This document shows, in pieces, positions 8,470 to 16,943 of a DNA stretch of 64,000 nucleotides. The stretch is from NCBI RefSeq assembly GCF_000949455.1, contig NZ_JXXK01000005.1, positions 100,028-164,027 of the forward strand, in the 5' to 3' direction. Every line of letters begins with the position of its first letter. The stretch's first letter is position 1. Below the pieces are notes generated by a model that had not been told where the DNA came from, made no database searches, and was given only the letters and a program-made list of their open reading frames with translations. The stretch comes from Ruthenibacterium lactatiformans (lineage in GTDB: Bacteria > Bacillota > Clostridia > Oscillospirales > Ruminococcaceae). The translations under genes and the position numbers were made by a program.

Positions 8470-8498
8470 ACAATAATACAACCGTTAGTTGTTGTCAA
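8470..8498 (-). promoter_or_regulatory. Promoter of the small membrane protein, with operator-like palindrome
   Basis: Minus strand TTGACA (8498-8493), 17-base spacer, TATTGT (8475-8470). The spacer contains the palindrome ACAAC-CGTTA-GTTGT (8478-8492), so a repressor bound there would block it. Confidence 0.65.
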
Positions 8499-8547
8499 GA
8501 CCGTTTAACAACTTTTTTTACAATTTAAAAGAAAAACCCGCTTTACT

Positions 8548-8577
8548 TTGACAACCATAAGTAGTAAAATCAAATAT
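8548..8577 (+). promoter_or_regulatory. Promoter and operator of the XRE-S24 repressor gene
   Basis: TTGACA at 8548-8553; the -10 is weaker (AAATAT or CAAATA near 8571-8577). ACAACCATAAGTAGT (8551-8565) resembles the palindrome at 8478-8492, suggesting the repressor controls itself and the divergent gene. Confidence 0.5.
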
Positions 8578-8606
8578 AGAATGATAGATAGAAATGAGGC
8601 ATCCGC

Positions 8607-9224
8607 ATGTTTGCACAACGTTTGAAAGAGCTGCGCAAGCTGAATGGGCTCTCCCAGGCGGCGCTTTCCAGCCTGCTGGGCGTCACGCAGCAGGCTGTCG
8701 GCAAGTGGGAGACCGGGCGTTCCACCCCGGACCCACAGACGCTCGCGCGCGTTGCCGCTTACTTTAAAGTAAGCACCGATTATTTGCTGGGCTGTGCTCC
8801 CGCCCCTATCACCTCCGCCGTTGCGGCAGCGGATGGTCCCCGTGAATTTCCCATACCCATTATCGGCACAGTGCGCGCAGGTTTTGGCGCGTTCGCCTTT
8901 GAAGAGGACTACGGCGAGGAATACGCCCGCGTAAAAGACCCCGGCAGTTATTTTTATCTGTTGGTAAAAGGCGACAGCATGGAACCCCGCATCAGCGACG
9001 GTGACCTTGCTCTGGTGCACCGCCAGCCCACGCTCGAGAACGGAGATCTGGGTGTCGTTATTTTCGGAGAGGGTGAGGGAACGCTGAAAAAATTCATCCG
9101 GCGGGGCAACACCATCATCCTGCAGCCCTTCAACAATGTATATGCGCCGCAGATCATCATGGGTGAAGATCTGGAACACCTATATATCGCCGGCAAGGTT
9201 GTGGAGACACGTGCACGCTGGTAG
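8607..9224 (+). CDS. XRE-family repressor with S24 self-cleavage domain
   Basis: 205 residues, LexA/CI-like. Residues 4-60 form an XRE helix-turn-helix (LSQAALSSLLGVTQQAVGKW). The C-terminal part is a peptidase S24 domain: cleavage site Ala91-Gly92, nucleophile Ser124 in GDSM, and general base Lys161, 37 residues later as in LexA. Such repressors cut themselves when RecA filaments form, or respond to partner proteases. Matching 15-base palindromes lie in its own promoter and in that of the divergent small membrane protein. No phage genes follow, so it is probably a chromosomal stress switch rather than a prophage repressor. Confidence 0.85.
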   Translation: MFAQRLKELRKLNGLSQAALSSLLGVTQQAVGKWETGRSTPDPQTLARVAAYFKVSTDYLLGCAPAPITSAVAAADGPREFPIPIIGTVRAGFGAFAFEEDYGEEYARVKDPGSYFYLLVKGDSMEPRISDGDLALVHRQPTLENGDLGVVIFGEGEGTLKKFIRRGNTIILQPFNNVYAPQIIMGEDLEHLYIAGKVVETRARW

Positions 9225-9290
9225 ACCGCTCCTCTTTGTCTCTCAGGATATCAGAATATTTGTCCCATAATACGTACTTTTGGAGGAAAT

Positions 9291-9896
9291 ATGCCAGCAA
9301 CTGAAATTTACCTGATACGCCACGGCCAGACCGATTACAACCGGCAGTTCCGTCTGCAGGGCCGCAGCGATATTCCGCTGAACAGGCTCGGGCTCGCCCA
9401 AGCCCGGGCTGCGCACGAAGCATTGCGCGGCGTTCATTTTGACGCTGTATACGCAAGCCCGCTGCGGCGTGCGGTAGATACCGCATGTATCGTCTCGGGC
9501 TGGCCCGAAGAAAAAATAGAGCTGGACCCACGCCTGATCGAGATTGGTTTCGGCATTTGGGAAGGCAGCGATTTCCGCACGCTTGGCCCTGCCGGTACGG
9601 CCTTTTTTGAAACGCCGCAAAATTATACGCCGCCGCAGGGCGGCGAAAGCCTGGATTCCGTGCTGCGCCGCACCGGAGGTTTTCTGGATGCCCTTCAACA
9701 ACTGCCGGAAGATCGGCACGTCCTTGTCGCCAGCCATGGCGCTGCACTGAACGCGCTCTACCTGCAGATCAAAGGACTTCCTCTCTCCCTGTTTTGGACG
9801 CATCGTTTCGGCAATTGCAGCATTGTCCGCCTGGGCCTCTCCGGCGGCAGGCTGTCGGTTCTGGAGGAATATCCGGAGCCGGTCGCCCCCGCCTGA
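9291..9896 (+). CDS. Histidine phosphatase family protein
   Basis: 201 residues. The N-terminal LIRHGQTDYN is the phosphohistidine motif (Arg10, His11), followed by SPLRRAVDTA, the acid residue in EIGFGIWEG, and the second histidine in VASHGAA. Enzymes of this branch (phosphoglycerate mutase-like, CobC/PhoE-type) dephosphorylate small phosphoesters; the substrate cannot be told. TGGAGGAA lies before the ATG. 66 bases after the repressor gene, so it may be cotranscribed with it. Confidence 0.85.
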   Translation: MPATEIYLIRHGQTDYNRQFRLQGRSDIPLNRLGLAQARAAHEALRGVHFDAVYASPLRRAVDTACIVSGWPEEKIELDPRLIEIGFGIWEGSDFRTLGPAGTAFFETPQNYTPPQGGESLDSVLRRTGGFLDALQQLPEDRHVLVASHGAALNALYLQIKGLPLSLFWTHRFGNCSIVRLGLSGGRLSVLEEYPEPVAPA

Positions 9897-10006
9897 GCCC
9901 GGAGGGGACCGCGCGCCGGGAGCATGCTGGCCGCGGAAATTGCACAAAAGCGCGTGCAATGATGCCCCTGTGTAAGGAAAACCTCTTTTTTCTTATTTGA
10001 AATCCC

Positions 10007-10053
10007 ACAAAGCCCTATGAAAAAACACGTGTTTCGTCAGGGCTTTCTTTTTT
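10007..10053 (+). terminator. Intrinsic terminator
   Basis: AAAGCCCT and AGGGCTTT pair around a loop that itself has a short ACACG/TGTTT helix; TTTTTT follows. Confidence 0.75.
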
Positions 10054-10098
10054 ACACCCTTTTTCAAAACTGCCGTATACCGGCACGGAGGAACGAGC

Positions 10099-11439
10099 AT
10101 GGATGTGCTGGAAAAACTGACGATCCTGACGGACAGCGCAAAATATGACGTGGCCTGTACGTCCAGCGGCTCCGAGCGGCCGGGCGACGAGACCGGCCTT
10201 GGCAGCACTGTGGCCGCCGGGCTGTGCCATGCCTTTGCGGCTGACGGCCGGTGCATCAGCCTGCTGAAGGTGCTGCTGAGCAACTGCTGCGTTTACGACT
10301 GCAAATATTGTGTGAACCGTGTGACCAACGATGTGCCCCGCGCCGCCTTTACGCCGCGCGAACTGGCGGATCTGACCATCGGGTTCTACCGCCGCAATTA
10401 CATCGAAGGGCTGTTCCTCTCCAGTGCGGTGCTGCGCAGTCCGGACTACACGATGGAACAGATGATCGGCGTGCTGGAGCTGCTGCGGGGCGAGTACCGC
10501 TTTCGCGGTTATATCCACGCAAAAGCCATTCCCGGAGCGGACCCGGCGCTGGTGGCTCGGCTCGGCCTGCTGGCGGACCGCATCAGCATCAATATCGAAC
10601 TTCCCAGTGAGCGGAGCCTTTCGCTGCTGGCTCCAGACAAGAGCAAACGCGCCATTCTTGCCCCCATGAAGCAGGTGAGCCAAAGCGTCACGCAAAGCAA
10701 GGCCGAGCTGATGCGGTATCGCAAAGCCCCGCAGTTCGCGCCCGCGGGGCAGAGCACGCAGATGATCATCGGCGCAAGCCCCGAAACGGATTATCAGATT
10801 TTGCGGCTGACCGAGGGGCTTTACCAAAAATACAGCCTGAAGCGCGTATTTTTCTCCGCCTACATTCCGGTGGCCGAGGATTCGCTGCTGCCCGCGCTGG
10901 ACACCAAACCCCCGCTGCTGCGCGAGCACCGGCTGTATCAGGCCGACTGGCTGCTGCGCTTCTACCAGTTTTCCGCCTCCGAGATCCTCGACGAGCAGCA
11001 TCCGGACTTCAATCCCTACCTGGACCCCAAATGCAACTGGGCCGTCCATAACATGCATTTGTTCCCTGTGGACATAAACCGCTGTTCCTACGAAATGCTG
11101 CTGCGGGTTCCGGGCATCGGCGTAAAAAGCGCCCAGCGCATTCGGGTGGCCCGGCGCAGCGGGCAGCTGGACCTTGCCGACCTGAAGCGTATCGGCGTGG
11201 TGCTCAAACGGGCCCAGTATTTCATCACCTGCAAAGGCTTTTCCCGTGGCGTGACTGCCGGGCCGGAGGCCACCGTGCGCGCCCTGCTCGACCCCGCCGC
11301 CTTTGGCGTTGGCACGGAACAGCTGAGCCTGTTTGCCGCGCCCGCCGTACAGGAGCTGGCGGCACAGGGAATGCGCCCTGCGTCGGCCGCGCGGGAAGTA
11401 TGTGAGGAGGCGGTCTCGTGCCTGGCACGTCAGATGTGA
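10099..11439 (+). CDS. Putative DNA modification/repair radical SAM protein
   Basis: 446 residues. CVYDCKYC (Cys64, Cys68, Cys71) is the radical-SAM cluster motif CX3CX2C. A helix-hairpin-helix DNA-binding unit (LLRVPGIGVKSAQRI, about 331-346) lies near the C-terminus. This combination and the following gene match the TIGR03916/TIGR03915 pair, annotated as putative DNA repair, with no tested reaction that I know of. It overlaps the next gene by 22 bases, so the two are translationally coupled. GGAGG precedes the ATG. Confidence 0.85.
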   Translation: MDVLEKLTILTDSAKYDVACTSSGSERPGDETGLGSTVAAGLCHAFAADGRCISLLKVLLSNCCVYDCKYCVNRVTNDVPRAAFTPRELADLTIGFYRRNYIEGLFLSSAVLRSPDYTMEQMIGVLELLRGEYRFRGYIHAKAIPGADPALVARLGLLADRISINIELPSERSLSLLAPDKSKRAILAPMKQVSQSVTQSKAELMRYRKAPQFAPAGQSTQMIIGASPETDYQILRLTEGLYQKYSLKRVFFSAYIPVAEDSLLPALDTKPPLLREHRLYQADWLLRFYQFSASEILDEQHPDFNPYLDPKCNWAVHNMHLFPVDINRCSYEMLLRVPGIGVKSAQRIRVARRSGQLDLADLKRIGVVLKRAQYFITCKGFSRGVTAGPEATVRALLDPAAFGVGTEQLSLFAAPAVQELAAQGMRPASAAREVCEEAVSCLARQM

Positions 11440-12278
11440 TCTACCTGTACGACGGCAGCTTTGAAGGGCTTTTGTGCTGCGTGCACGAAAGCGTATATAC
11501 CCATGAGCTTCCTGTGGATATCCAACCCGAAGAAGCGGCCCAGCCTACGCTGTTCCGCCAGAAATATATCGCAGCAGACGAGGAAAAGGCTGCGCGCGTC
11601 TACGATTCCATTCCCCGGAAGATCTCGCCCGACGCGGCCGCTCTGGTGCAGTGCGTATTTTTGAGCTGTATGCCGGGCAAGGAGCTGGCGATTCTCCGCT
11701 TCCTTCTGCTGGGCTATCGGCGCGGACGGCAGACGATGTATCTGTTGTCCCACACTGCTGTTCAGCCGATGCTGGCCGCGCGGCAGAATCTGCTGAACGA
11801 AGCCCATCTGCTCAAGGAATTCCTGCGTTTTTCTGACTACGACGGGGCTTTGGCCGCGACCATCACGCCGAAAAACTATGTGCTCCCCTTTCTGAAAGAG
11901 CATTTCTGCTCCCGCCTGAAGAATGAAACCTTTCTGATCTTCGACCGTACTCACAAAGCCGCACTGGTCTGGCAGGACCGCAAAGCGCGGATCATCTCCC
12001 TGGATACGCTGGAGCTGCCGCCCGCCACCGCCGAGGAGCTGCGCTACCGCGTCCTTTGGAAGCGATTTTACAAGACCATCGCCATCGCTGCGCGGGAAAA
12101 CCCCCGCTGCCGCATGACGCACTGTCCCAAAAGATACTGGGAAAACATGCTGGAGATGGAGGATGAGCTGCGGCGCACGCCGGACAGTCTGGATGCCTTG
12201 CCGGCCGCCGCGCCCGCCTTGCTCCCACAAAAGGAGGGACATTATGGAGCCCAATATTCCTTCCCCCGTTTGCCGTAA
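11418..12278 (+). CDS. TIGR03915 family putative DNA repair protein
   Basis: 286 residues, partner of the preceding radical SAM protein. The N-terminus (VIYLYDGSFEGLLCCVHESV) is the hallmark of TIGR03915; the middle and end (HLLKEFLRFSDYDG, then FYKTIAIAARENPRC) match the DUF4130 region. Start GTG 11418 is set by GAGGAGG seven bases upstream, inside the previous gene. The last 35 bases overlap the Nudix gene. Function is inferred from constant pairing with the radical SAM protein: possibly recognition or repair of damaged DNA. Confidence 0.85.
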   Translation: MPGTSDVIYLYDGSFEGLLCCVHESVYTHELPVDIQPEEAAQPTLFRQKYIAADEEKAARVYDSIPRKISPDAAALVQCVFLSCMPGKELAILRFLLLGYRRGRQTMYLLSHTAVQPMLAARQNLLNEAHLLKEFLRFSDYDGALAATITPKNYVLPFLKEHFCSRLKNETFLIFDRTHKAALVWQDRKARIISLDTLELPPATAEELRYRVLWKRFYKTIAIAARENPRCRMTHCPKRYWENMLEMEDELRRTPDSLDALPAAAPALLPQKEGHYGAQYSFPRLP

Positions 12279-12753
12279 AGACGGCGTCGAGATACACGCC
12301 GCCGTCCCTAAGGACATCACAGAAGCCTTTTCCGTCATTGCGGTACGGGAAAACGGCGCCTGGCTTCTGGTGCGCCACAGCGCGCGAAAAACCTGGGAGC
12401 TCCCCGGCGGACACCGGGAGCCGGACGAAACACCGCTGGAGGCCGCATGCCGTGAACTATACGAGGAAACGGGCGCTTTGAGGTTCCGTCTGTGCGCCTG
12501 CGGCTGCTATAGCGTCACACAGGGTGGACAGACGAGCTGGGGTGCACTGTTTCTGGCGGAGGCCATCACGCGCGGCCCTCTGCCCGAAAGTGAAATCGCG
12601 CAAGTACGTGCCTTTGCCGCACTGCCCAGCGCGCTCACCTACCCGACGATACAGCCCGTACTCCACGCTTGTGCGGAGAAATACCTGCGCGGCGGCGCGC
12701 TGGAAAACGCACCTCTCTTCCGCGCGCCCGTACGGAAGGGGGAACGCCCGTGA
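12244..12753 (+). CDS. Nudix hydrolase
   Basis: 169 residues. The complete Nudix box is present: GGHREPDETPLEAAC followed by RELYEETGA, fitting GX5EX7REUXEEXGU, so the Mg-pyrophosphatase site is intact. The preceding WELPGG is also typical. It cleaves a nucleoside diphosphate linked to another group, perhaps an oxidised nucleotide given its two putative DNA-repair neighbours (inference). ATG 12244 has AAGGAGG eight bases upstream. Its TGA overlaps the GTG of the following ATPase gene. Confidence 0.88.
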   Translation: MEPNIPSPVCRKDGVEIHAAVPKDITEAFSVIAVRENGAWLLVRHSARKTWELPGGHREPDETPLEAACRELYEETGALRFRLCACGCYSVTQGGQTSWGALFLAEAITRGPLPESEIAQVRAFAALPSALTYPTIQPVLHACAEKYLRGGALENAPLFRAPVRKGERP

Positions 12754-13511
12754 ACGATGCTCTCTATCTTCGCGCCGTGGGGATTGCCGCCGCGGTGTAG
12801 CCTGATTATTCCTTTTCCCTGCCGGCTGTTCGGGCGCTGGCCCGTATGGGGCGCCTGCGGCTGGAAAAACCTGTCACGTTTTTGGTGGGAGAAAACGGCA
12901 CGGGCAAATCCACGCTGCTGGAGGCCATCGCGGCGGCATGGGGTTTCAATCCCGAGGGCGGCACGCGGAATTTCCGCTTCTCTACCGCCAGAACGCACGC
13001 GGAGCTGTACCGCTCGCTGGTGCTGCAGCGCGGCCCGCGCCGCCCCCGGGATGGTTTTTTCCTTCGGGCAGAAAGCTTTTACAATGTTGCCACAGAGATC
13101 GACCGTCTGGATGAGATTGCGCCGCTGAAAGGCGCCTACGGCGGCCGTTCGCTTCATGAGCAGTCCCACGGTGAAAGCTTTCTCGCGCTTGTACTCAACC
13201 GTTTTTCAGGCAGCGGCCTGTACCTGCTGGACGAACCGGAGGCCGCTCTTTCGCCCGCGCGTCAGCTTGCGCTTCTGGCTGCTCTGGACGGACTGGTCCG
13301 CAAAAATTCCCAGTTTCTCATCGCCACCCATTCCCCGCTGCTTCTGGCGTATCCGAACGCCGAAATTTTTGTTTTGAGCGAACGGGGCATCGAAAAAACG
13401 CCCTACCGGCAAACAGAGCCTTACCTTTTGACCAAACGCTTTCTGGAGGCACCTGAACGTATGCTGAACGAGCTGCTCGGAACGGAGGAGGAAGCATTCG
13501 AGGCCAGATAA
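12750..13511 (+). pseudogene. AAA ATPase (SMC/RecF-like small ATPase) with in-frame TAG
   Basis: Starting from GTG 12750 (GGAAGGGGG upstream, overlapping the Nudix stop), one frame runs 253 codons but is broken by TAG at 12798-12800, after codon 16. The family start normally continues into PDYxFSLPAVRAL, which is exactly what follows the stop. Beyond it the domain is intact: Walker A GENGTGKST, signature-like SHGESFLAL, Walker B LYLLDEPEAAL and the switch histidine IATHSPLLL. Translation might restart at ATG 12846 and give a 221-residue ATPase lacking the first beta strands, but no good ribosome site is there. Fourth gene of the repair-like operon. Confidence 0.75.
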
Positions 13512-14009
13512 GTTCGACGTCCGCAGACATAAAACAGACGGACAAGAAAGAATAGATACAGATCTAGGAAAAGCTGGCGGCGGCAAAGCAATGCAGCTTT
13601 GCGAAGCAAAATACAGGCCATGGGACGAACGCCGCAAAAAAGGTTGCGGCTGCGCCCGCAGACACGTACCGGAGAAACGGAAAGCCTCTCTTGCAGATAA
13701 TCGTGCTAAAAACGCAGCTCTTAGCGTTCAGACGGCCTTTTTTGCGCAAAATAGCCTCGCGATGCTCCACAGGGTCTGTGCCAAGACGTGTAGAACGAAG
13801 CGGCCGCCGAAGGCCGCCATGTCGCAGCGACCGCGGCCGAAAACCCTGTTCGCAGGCAGATTGGCGAAAAAGCCGCGCTTTCCCGCCAATCCGGATGCAC
13901 TTGCCCTGCCGGGAAGCTGCTTTTCCGCATTCTGCCTGTTCCTGCCCGGCAGAAAACCGGTCTGTGGAACTGTGCCGTCCATGTGTCCTCTCTTTTTTCG
14001 ATTTCTGTT
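13512..14009. other. Long intergenic region with a degenerate dispersed repeat
   Basis: About 500 bases with no gene. 13529-13650 is homologous to 20330-20462 (see repeat entries); the remainder contains short hairpins such as GCGGCC/GGCCGC near 13800 and the promoter of the next gene. Open frames here lack ribosome sites. Confidence 0.5.
13529..13650 (+). repeat. Dispersed intergenic repeat, copy 1
   Basis: Shares with 20330-20462 (opposite strand) the blocks ACGTCCGC, GACGGAC, AAAGCTGGCGG, then GGCAA, GC, ATGCA, CTTTGCG, GCAAA and GCCG-C-AAAAAAGG in the same order. Roughly three quarters identical over the core by eye. Confidence 0.6.
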
Positions 14010-14038
14010 TTGCAACCCTGTTTCCAATCATTTATAAT
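14010..14038 (+). promoter_or_regulatory. Promoter of the first DUF3795 gene
   Basis: TTGCAA, 17-base spacer, TATAAT. The expected transcript start falls at about 14045, inside AGGAGG (14041-14046), leaving an extremely short leader before ATG 14056. Confidence 0.75.
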
Positions 14039-14055
14039 AAAGGAGGATTCCTAAC

Positions 14056-14478
14056 ATGTCCGATCCGGAATACATCGGGCGCATCGCCCGCAGCATCGCG
14101 CCATGCGGGCTGGTCTGCGCCCTGTGCGGCAAGCCGTCCTGCAAGGGCTGCCGGGAGAGTACGGATGCCGAGCTTTCCTGTTTGTGCCGCCAGCGTACAT
14201 GCTGCCGGGAGAAAGGCTTCTCCGGATGCTGGGAATGCCCGCTTTTTCCCTGCGGGGAGGGCATGTTTTCCTCTGCGCGGAGCAGCAGCAGACGCCTTAC
14301 CGCCTTTGTGCGCTGCGTGCGGGAGGACGGCGCAGACGCGCTTGCGTCGTATCTGGCCGCCAATGAAGCGCAGGGCCTGCTGTACCATCGCGACACAGTG
14401 CATTTTACCGGCGATTATGACATATCGGAAGATGAGGCGGAGATTTTACGCCTGCTGCGGGAGGGATCCAAACCATGA
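14056..14478 (+). CDS. DUF3795 domain protein (first of two)
   Basis: 140 residues, rich in paired cysteines: APCGLVCALC, CKGC, LCRQRTCCREKG and GCWECPLFPC. This pattern defines DUF3795, thought to bind zinc or an iron-sulfur cluster; no reaction is known. Cytoplasmic. A paralogue lies at 17322, on the other side of the MutS-like gene. Followed by the flavoprotein gene after 45 bases, so probably cotranscribed. Confidence 0.8.
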   Translation: MSDPEYIGRIARSIAPCGLVCALCGKPSCKGCRESTDAELSCLCRQRTCCREKGFSGCWECPLFPCGEGMFSSARSSSRRLTAFVRCVREDGADALASYLAANEAQGLLYHRDTVHFTGDYDISEDEAEILRLLREGSKP

Positions 14479-14523
14479 TTCCGGGCGCATGGCGCGCCTG
14501 ATTTTTGCAAAGAGGTGTTTTGA

Positions 14524-15147
14524 ATGAAAGTACTGCTGTTAAACGGCAGCCCCCATGCGAAGGGCTGTACCTACACTGCGCTGGCTGAGGCTGCCGGCGC
14601 GCTGGAGGCTGCCGGTGTGGAAACAGAATTTGTCCATATCGGTACAAAGGCGATCCGCGGCTGCATCGGCTGCGGCAAATGCCGGGAGGCAAAGCGCTGC
14701 GTTTTTGACGACGATCCTGTAAATGAGGCCATCGAAAAAGCCCGGGCCTGCGACGGCTTCATTTTCGGTTCCCCTGTGTACTATGCCTCGCCCAACGGCG
14801 CTGCGCTGGCGTTTCTGGACCGGTTGTTCTACGCGGGCGGCAGCGCGCTGCGGTACAAGCCCGGCGCGGCGGTCGTCTCGGCCCGGCGCGGCGGCACAAC
14901 CGCCGCGCTGGACGCGCTGAACAAATATTTTACCATCAACTGTATGCCGGTAGTATCTTCAAAATACTGGAACATGGTGCATGGCAACACGCCCGATGAG
15001 GTGCGGCATGACCTGGAAGGCATGCAGGTGATGCGCACACTGGGACGCAATATGGCCTGGCTGCTCAAATGCATTGAGATCGGCCGCGCGGCCGGCATCA
15101 CCGCGCCGGAGCCGGAACCGCCCGTGCGCACAAATTTCATCCGCTGA
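14524..15147 (+). CDS. Iron-sulfur flavoprotein / NADPH-dependent FMN reductase
   Basis: 207 residues, flavodoxin-like fold. NGSPHAKGCT is the FMN phosphate loop, GSPVYYASPNG the second flavin contact. CIGCGKCREAKRC (CX2CX2CX5C) is the compact cluster motif of archaeal and clostridial iron-sulfur flavoproteins, so a 4Fe-4S cluster next to FMN is likely. It should shuttle electrons or reduce quinones or other acceptors in the anaerobic cytoplasm. Adjacent to DUF3795 and the MutS-like gene on the same strand. Confidence 0.85.
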   Translation: MKVLLLNGSPHAKGCTYTALAEAAGALEAAGVETEFVHIGTKAIRGCIGCGKCREAKRCVFDDDPVNEAIEKARACDGFIFGSPVYYASPNGAALAFLDRLFYAGGSALRYKPGAAVVSARRGGTTAALDALNKYFTINCMPVVSSKYWNMVHGNTPDEVRHDLEGMQVMRTLGRNMAWLLKCIEIGRAAGITAPEPEPPVRTNFIR

Positions 15148-15200
15148 GGACGCTCTTTTGTTCAACAACCGCCGCCCGGCGGACATTCCGGAGGCAAAAA

Positions 15201-16943
15201 ATGACCCCTGAAACAAACGCGCTCATTCCCGTGGGCATTGCCGCGCTGTGCTTTTTACTCGCTTTTCTGTATGGACGGCACCGGCGGGCACTGGCGCTGC
15301 GCCGCCGTGTGGCGGAAAGCTTCGGTCAGATGCCGGCAGAGCCGGAACGGCCCCGCGCCATGACACGGGAATTCTGGGAACTCCTGCGCGCAGGCGAGCC
15401 TGCCGGCCAGTGCATCGACGACGCGACCTGGAACGACCTGGACATGGACGACGTGTTCGCGCGCATTGATATCTGCCAAAGCGCCGTGGGGCGTGCCTGC
15501 CTTTATGCAGTGCTGCACCGCCTGAACACCGGGCCGGAGCTTGCCCGGCGCGCCCGTCTCTGCGGCCTTTTCGCGGCGCGGCCCGCGCTTCGGCTGAATG
15601 TCCAGCTCTGCCTTGCACGCCTGGGCCGCAAGCGCGGGCAGGAATTCGCCGGTTTCCTGTTTGACCCATCTCCCATGCGTCTGCCGCTGGCCGGGTTGTA
15701 CCGCATTTGTATGTTTCTTCCCTTTCTGGCATTGCCCTCACTTTTCTTCGGGCCGTGGGCGTTGTGCTTTCTTGCCGCCTGCGTGTTGAACACGGCGCTG
15801 TATTATCACGCCAAAGATAAAATACGCGCGCATCTGGACACATTGGGTTATTTTTCAATGCTGCTTTCTGCGGCAAAGCGCCTTTCCCGGCTCGTGCAAA
15901 CCGACGCGCCCCAGCTTTCCGATGCGCTGAACGATGCCGCCCGGCCGCTGAAGGCGGTTTCCGGCGGCGTGGGGGCGCTGGCCCGCCCCTCCACGGGCGA
16001 GCTGAACGACATGCTGTTCGAGCTGATGGGGGCGCTGACGCTGGCGCCCCTGCTGTATTACGACCGCGCCGTCCGTGTGATGCAGCGCGAACACGCTGCG
16101 CTGCTGCGCCTGTGCATGCTGCTGGGCGAAACGGAGCTTGCCATAGCCGCGCTTTCATTCCGTGAGAGCCTTCCCCTCCAGTGTACGCCGGAATTTACTT
16201 CCGAAATGGCACTTGTCTGCGACGAACTGTACCATCCGCTCCTGGAAACGCCCGTGGCGAACAGCGCGGTATTCCGGCGCCACACATTGTTCACTGGTTC
16301 CAATGCGTCCGGCAAATCCACATTCATCAAAGCACTGGCCGTCAACGCCATTCTGGCGCAGACGCTGGGCGTATGCGCCGCCCGTGCATTCACGCTGCCC
16401 CGGGCACTGGTGGTATCCTCCATGGCGGTTTCCGACAACCTCTGCGCCGGAGACAGCTATTTTGTGGCGGAGCTGAAATCTCTGCGCCGCCTGCTGGCCT
16501 GCGCGCAAACCGGAACGCCCTGCCTGTGCTTTATTGACGAGATTCTGAAGGGGACCAACACCGTGGAGCGCATCGCAGCCTCGGCGGCGGTGCTGCGCCA
16601 TCTGGCCGGGTGCCGCTGTCTGTGCTTCGTCGCCACCCATGACCGGGAACTGACGGAAATGCTTGCGGGCCTGTATGAAAACCGCCACTTCTCCGAACAG
16701 GTGGGGCCGGAGGGCGTCACCTTTGACTATCTGCTCAGGGAGGGTCCCGCGCACACACGCAACGCCATCGCGCTGCTGGCGCAGTTGGGTTTCCCTGCAA
16801 AGGTGACGCAGGCGGCGGAGGATGCGGCCCGCGCCTTCGAGGCGGAGGGACGGTGGCCCGCGGAACGGAGCGGCAGAAAGGATAATTGTGGCACCTGCTT
16901 TCCGGAAACGCCCTGCAGCTGGGACAAAGCAGCGAAAAAATGA
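15201..16943 (+). CDS. Membrane-anchored MutS-like ATPase
   Basis: 580 residues. An N-terminal membrane segment (about 9-27) and a hydrophobic pair around 165-200 anchor a C-terminal MutS domain V ATPase: Walker A GSNASGKST (about 366-374), Walker B CFIDEILKGTN (about 444-454), then FVATHD. It lacks the mismatch-recognition domain of MutS1 and the Smr domain of MutS2, so ordinary mismatch repair is unlikely. Such membrane MutS-like proteins are common in Firmicutes and have no assigned role. ATG 15201 follows GGAGG. Its 3' end overlaps the start of the DUF1232 pseudogene. Confidence 0.8.
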   Translation: MTPETNALIPVGIAALCFLLAFLYGRHRRALALRRRVAESFGQMPAEPERPRAMTREFWELLRAGEPAGQCIDDATWNDLDMDDVFARIDICQSAVGRACLYAVLHRLNTGPELARRARLCGLFAARPALRLNVQLCLARLGRKRGQEFAGFLFDPSPMRLPLAGLYRICMFLPFLALPSLFFGPWALCFLAACVLNTALYYHAKDKIRAHLDTLGYFSMLLSAAKRLSRLVQTDAPQLSDALNDAARPLKAVSGGVGALARPSTGELNDMLFELMGALTLAPLLYYDRAVRVMQREHAALLRLCMLLGETELAIAALSFRESLPLQCTPEFTSEMALVCDELYHPLLETPVANSAVFRRHTLFTGSNASGKSTFIKALAVNAILAQTLGVCAARAFTLPRALVVSSMAVSDNLCAGDSYFVAELKSLRRLLACAQTGTPCLCFIDEILKGTNTVERIAASAAVLRHLAGCRCLCFVATHDRELTEMLAGLYENRHFSEQVGPEGVTFDYLLREGPAHTRNAIALLAQLGFPAKVTQAAEDAARAFEAEGRWPAERSGRKDNCGTCFPETPCSWDKAAKK

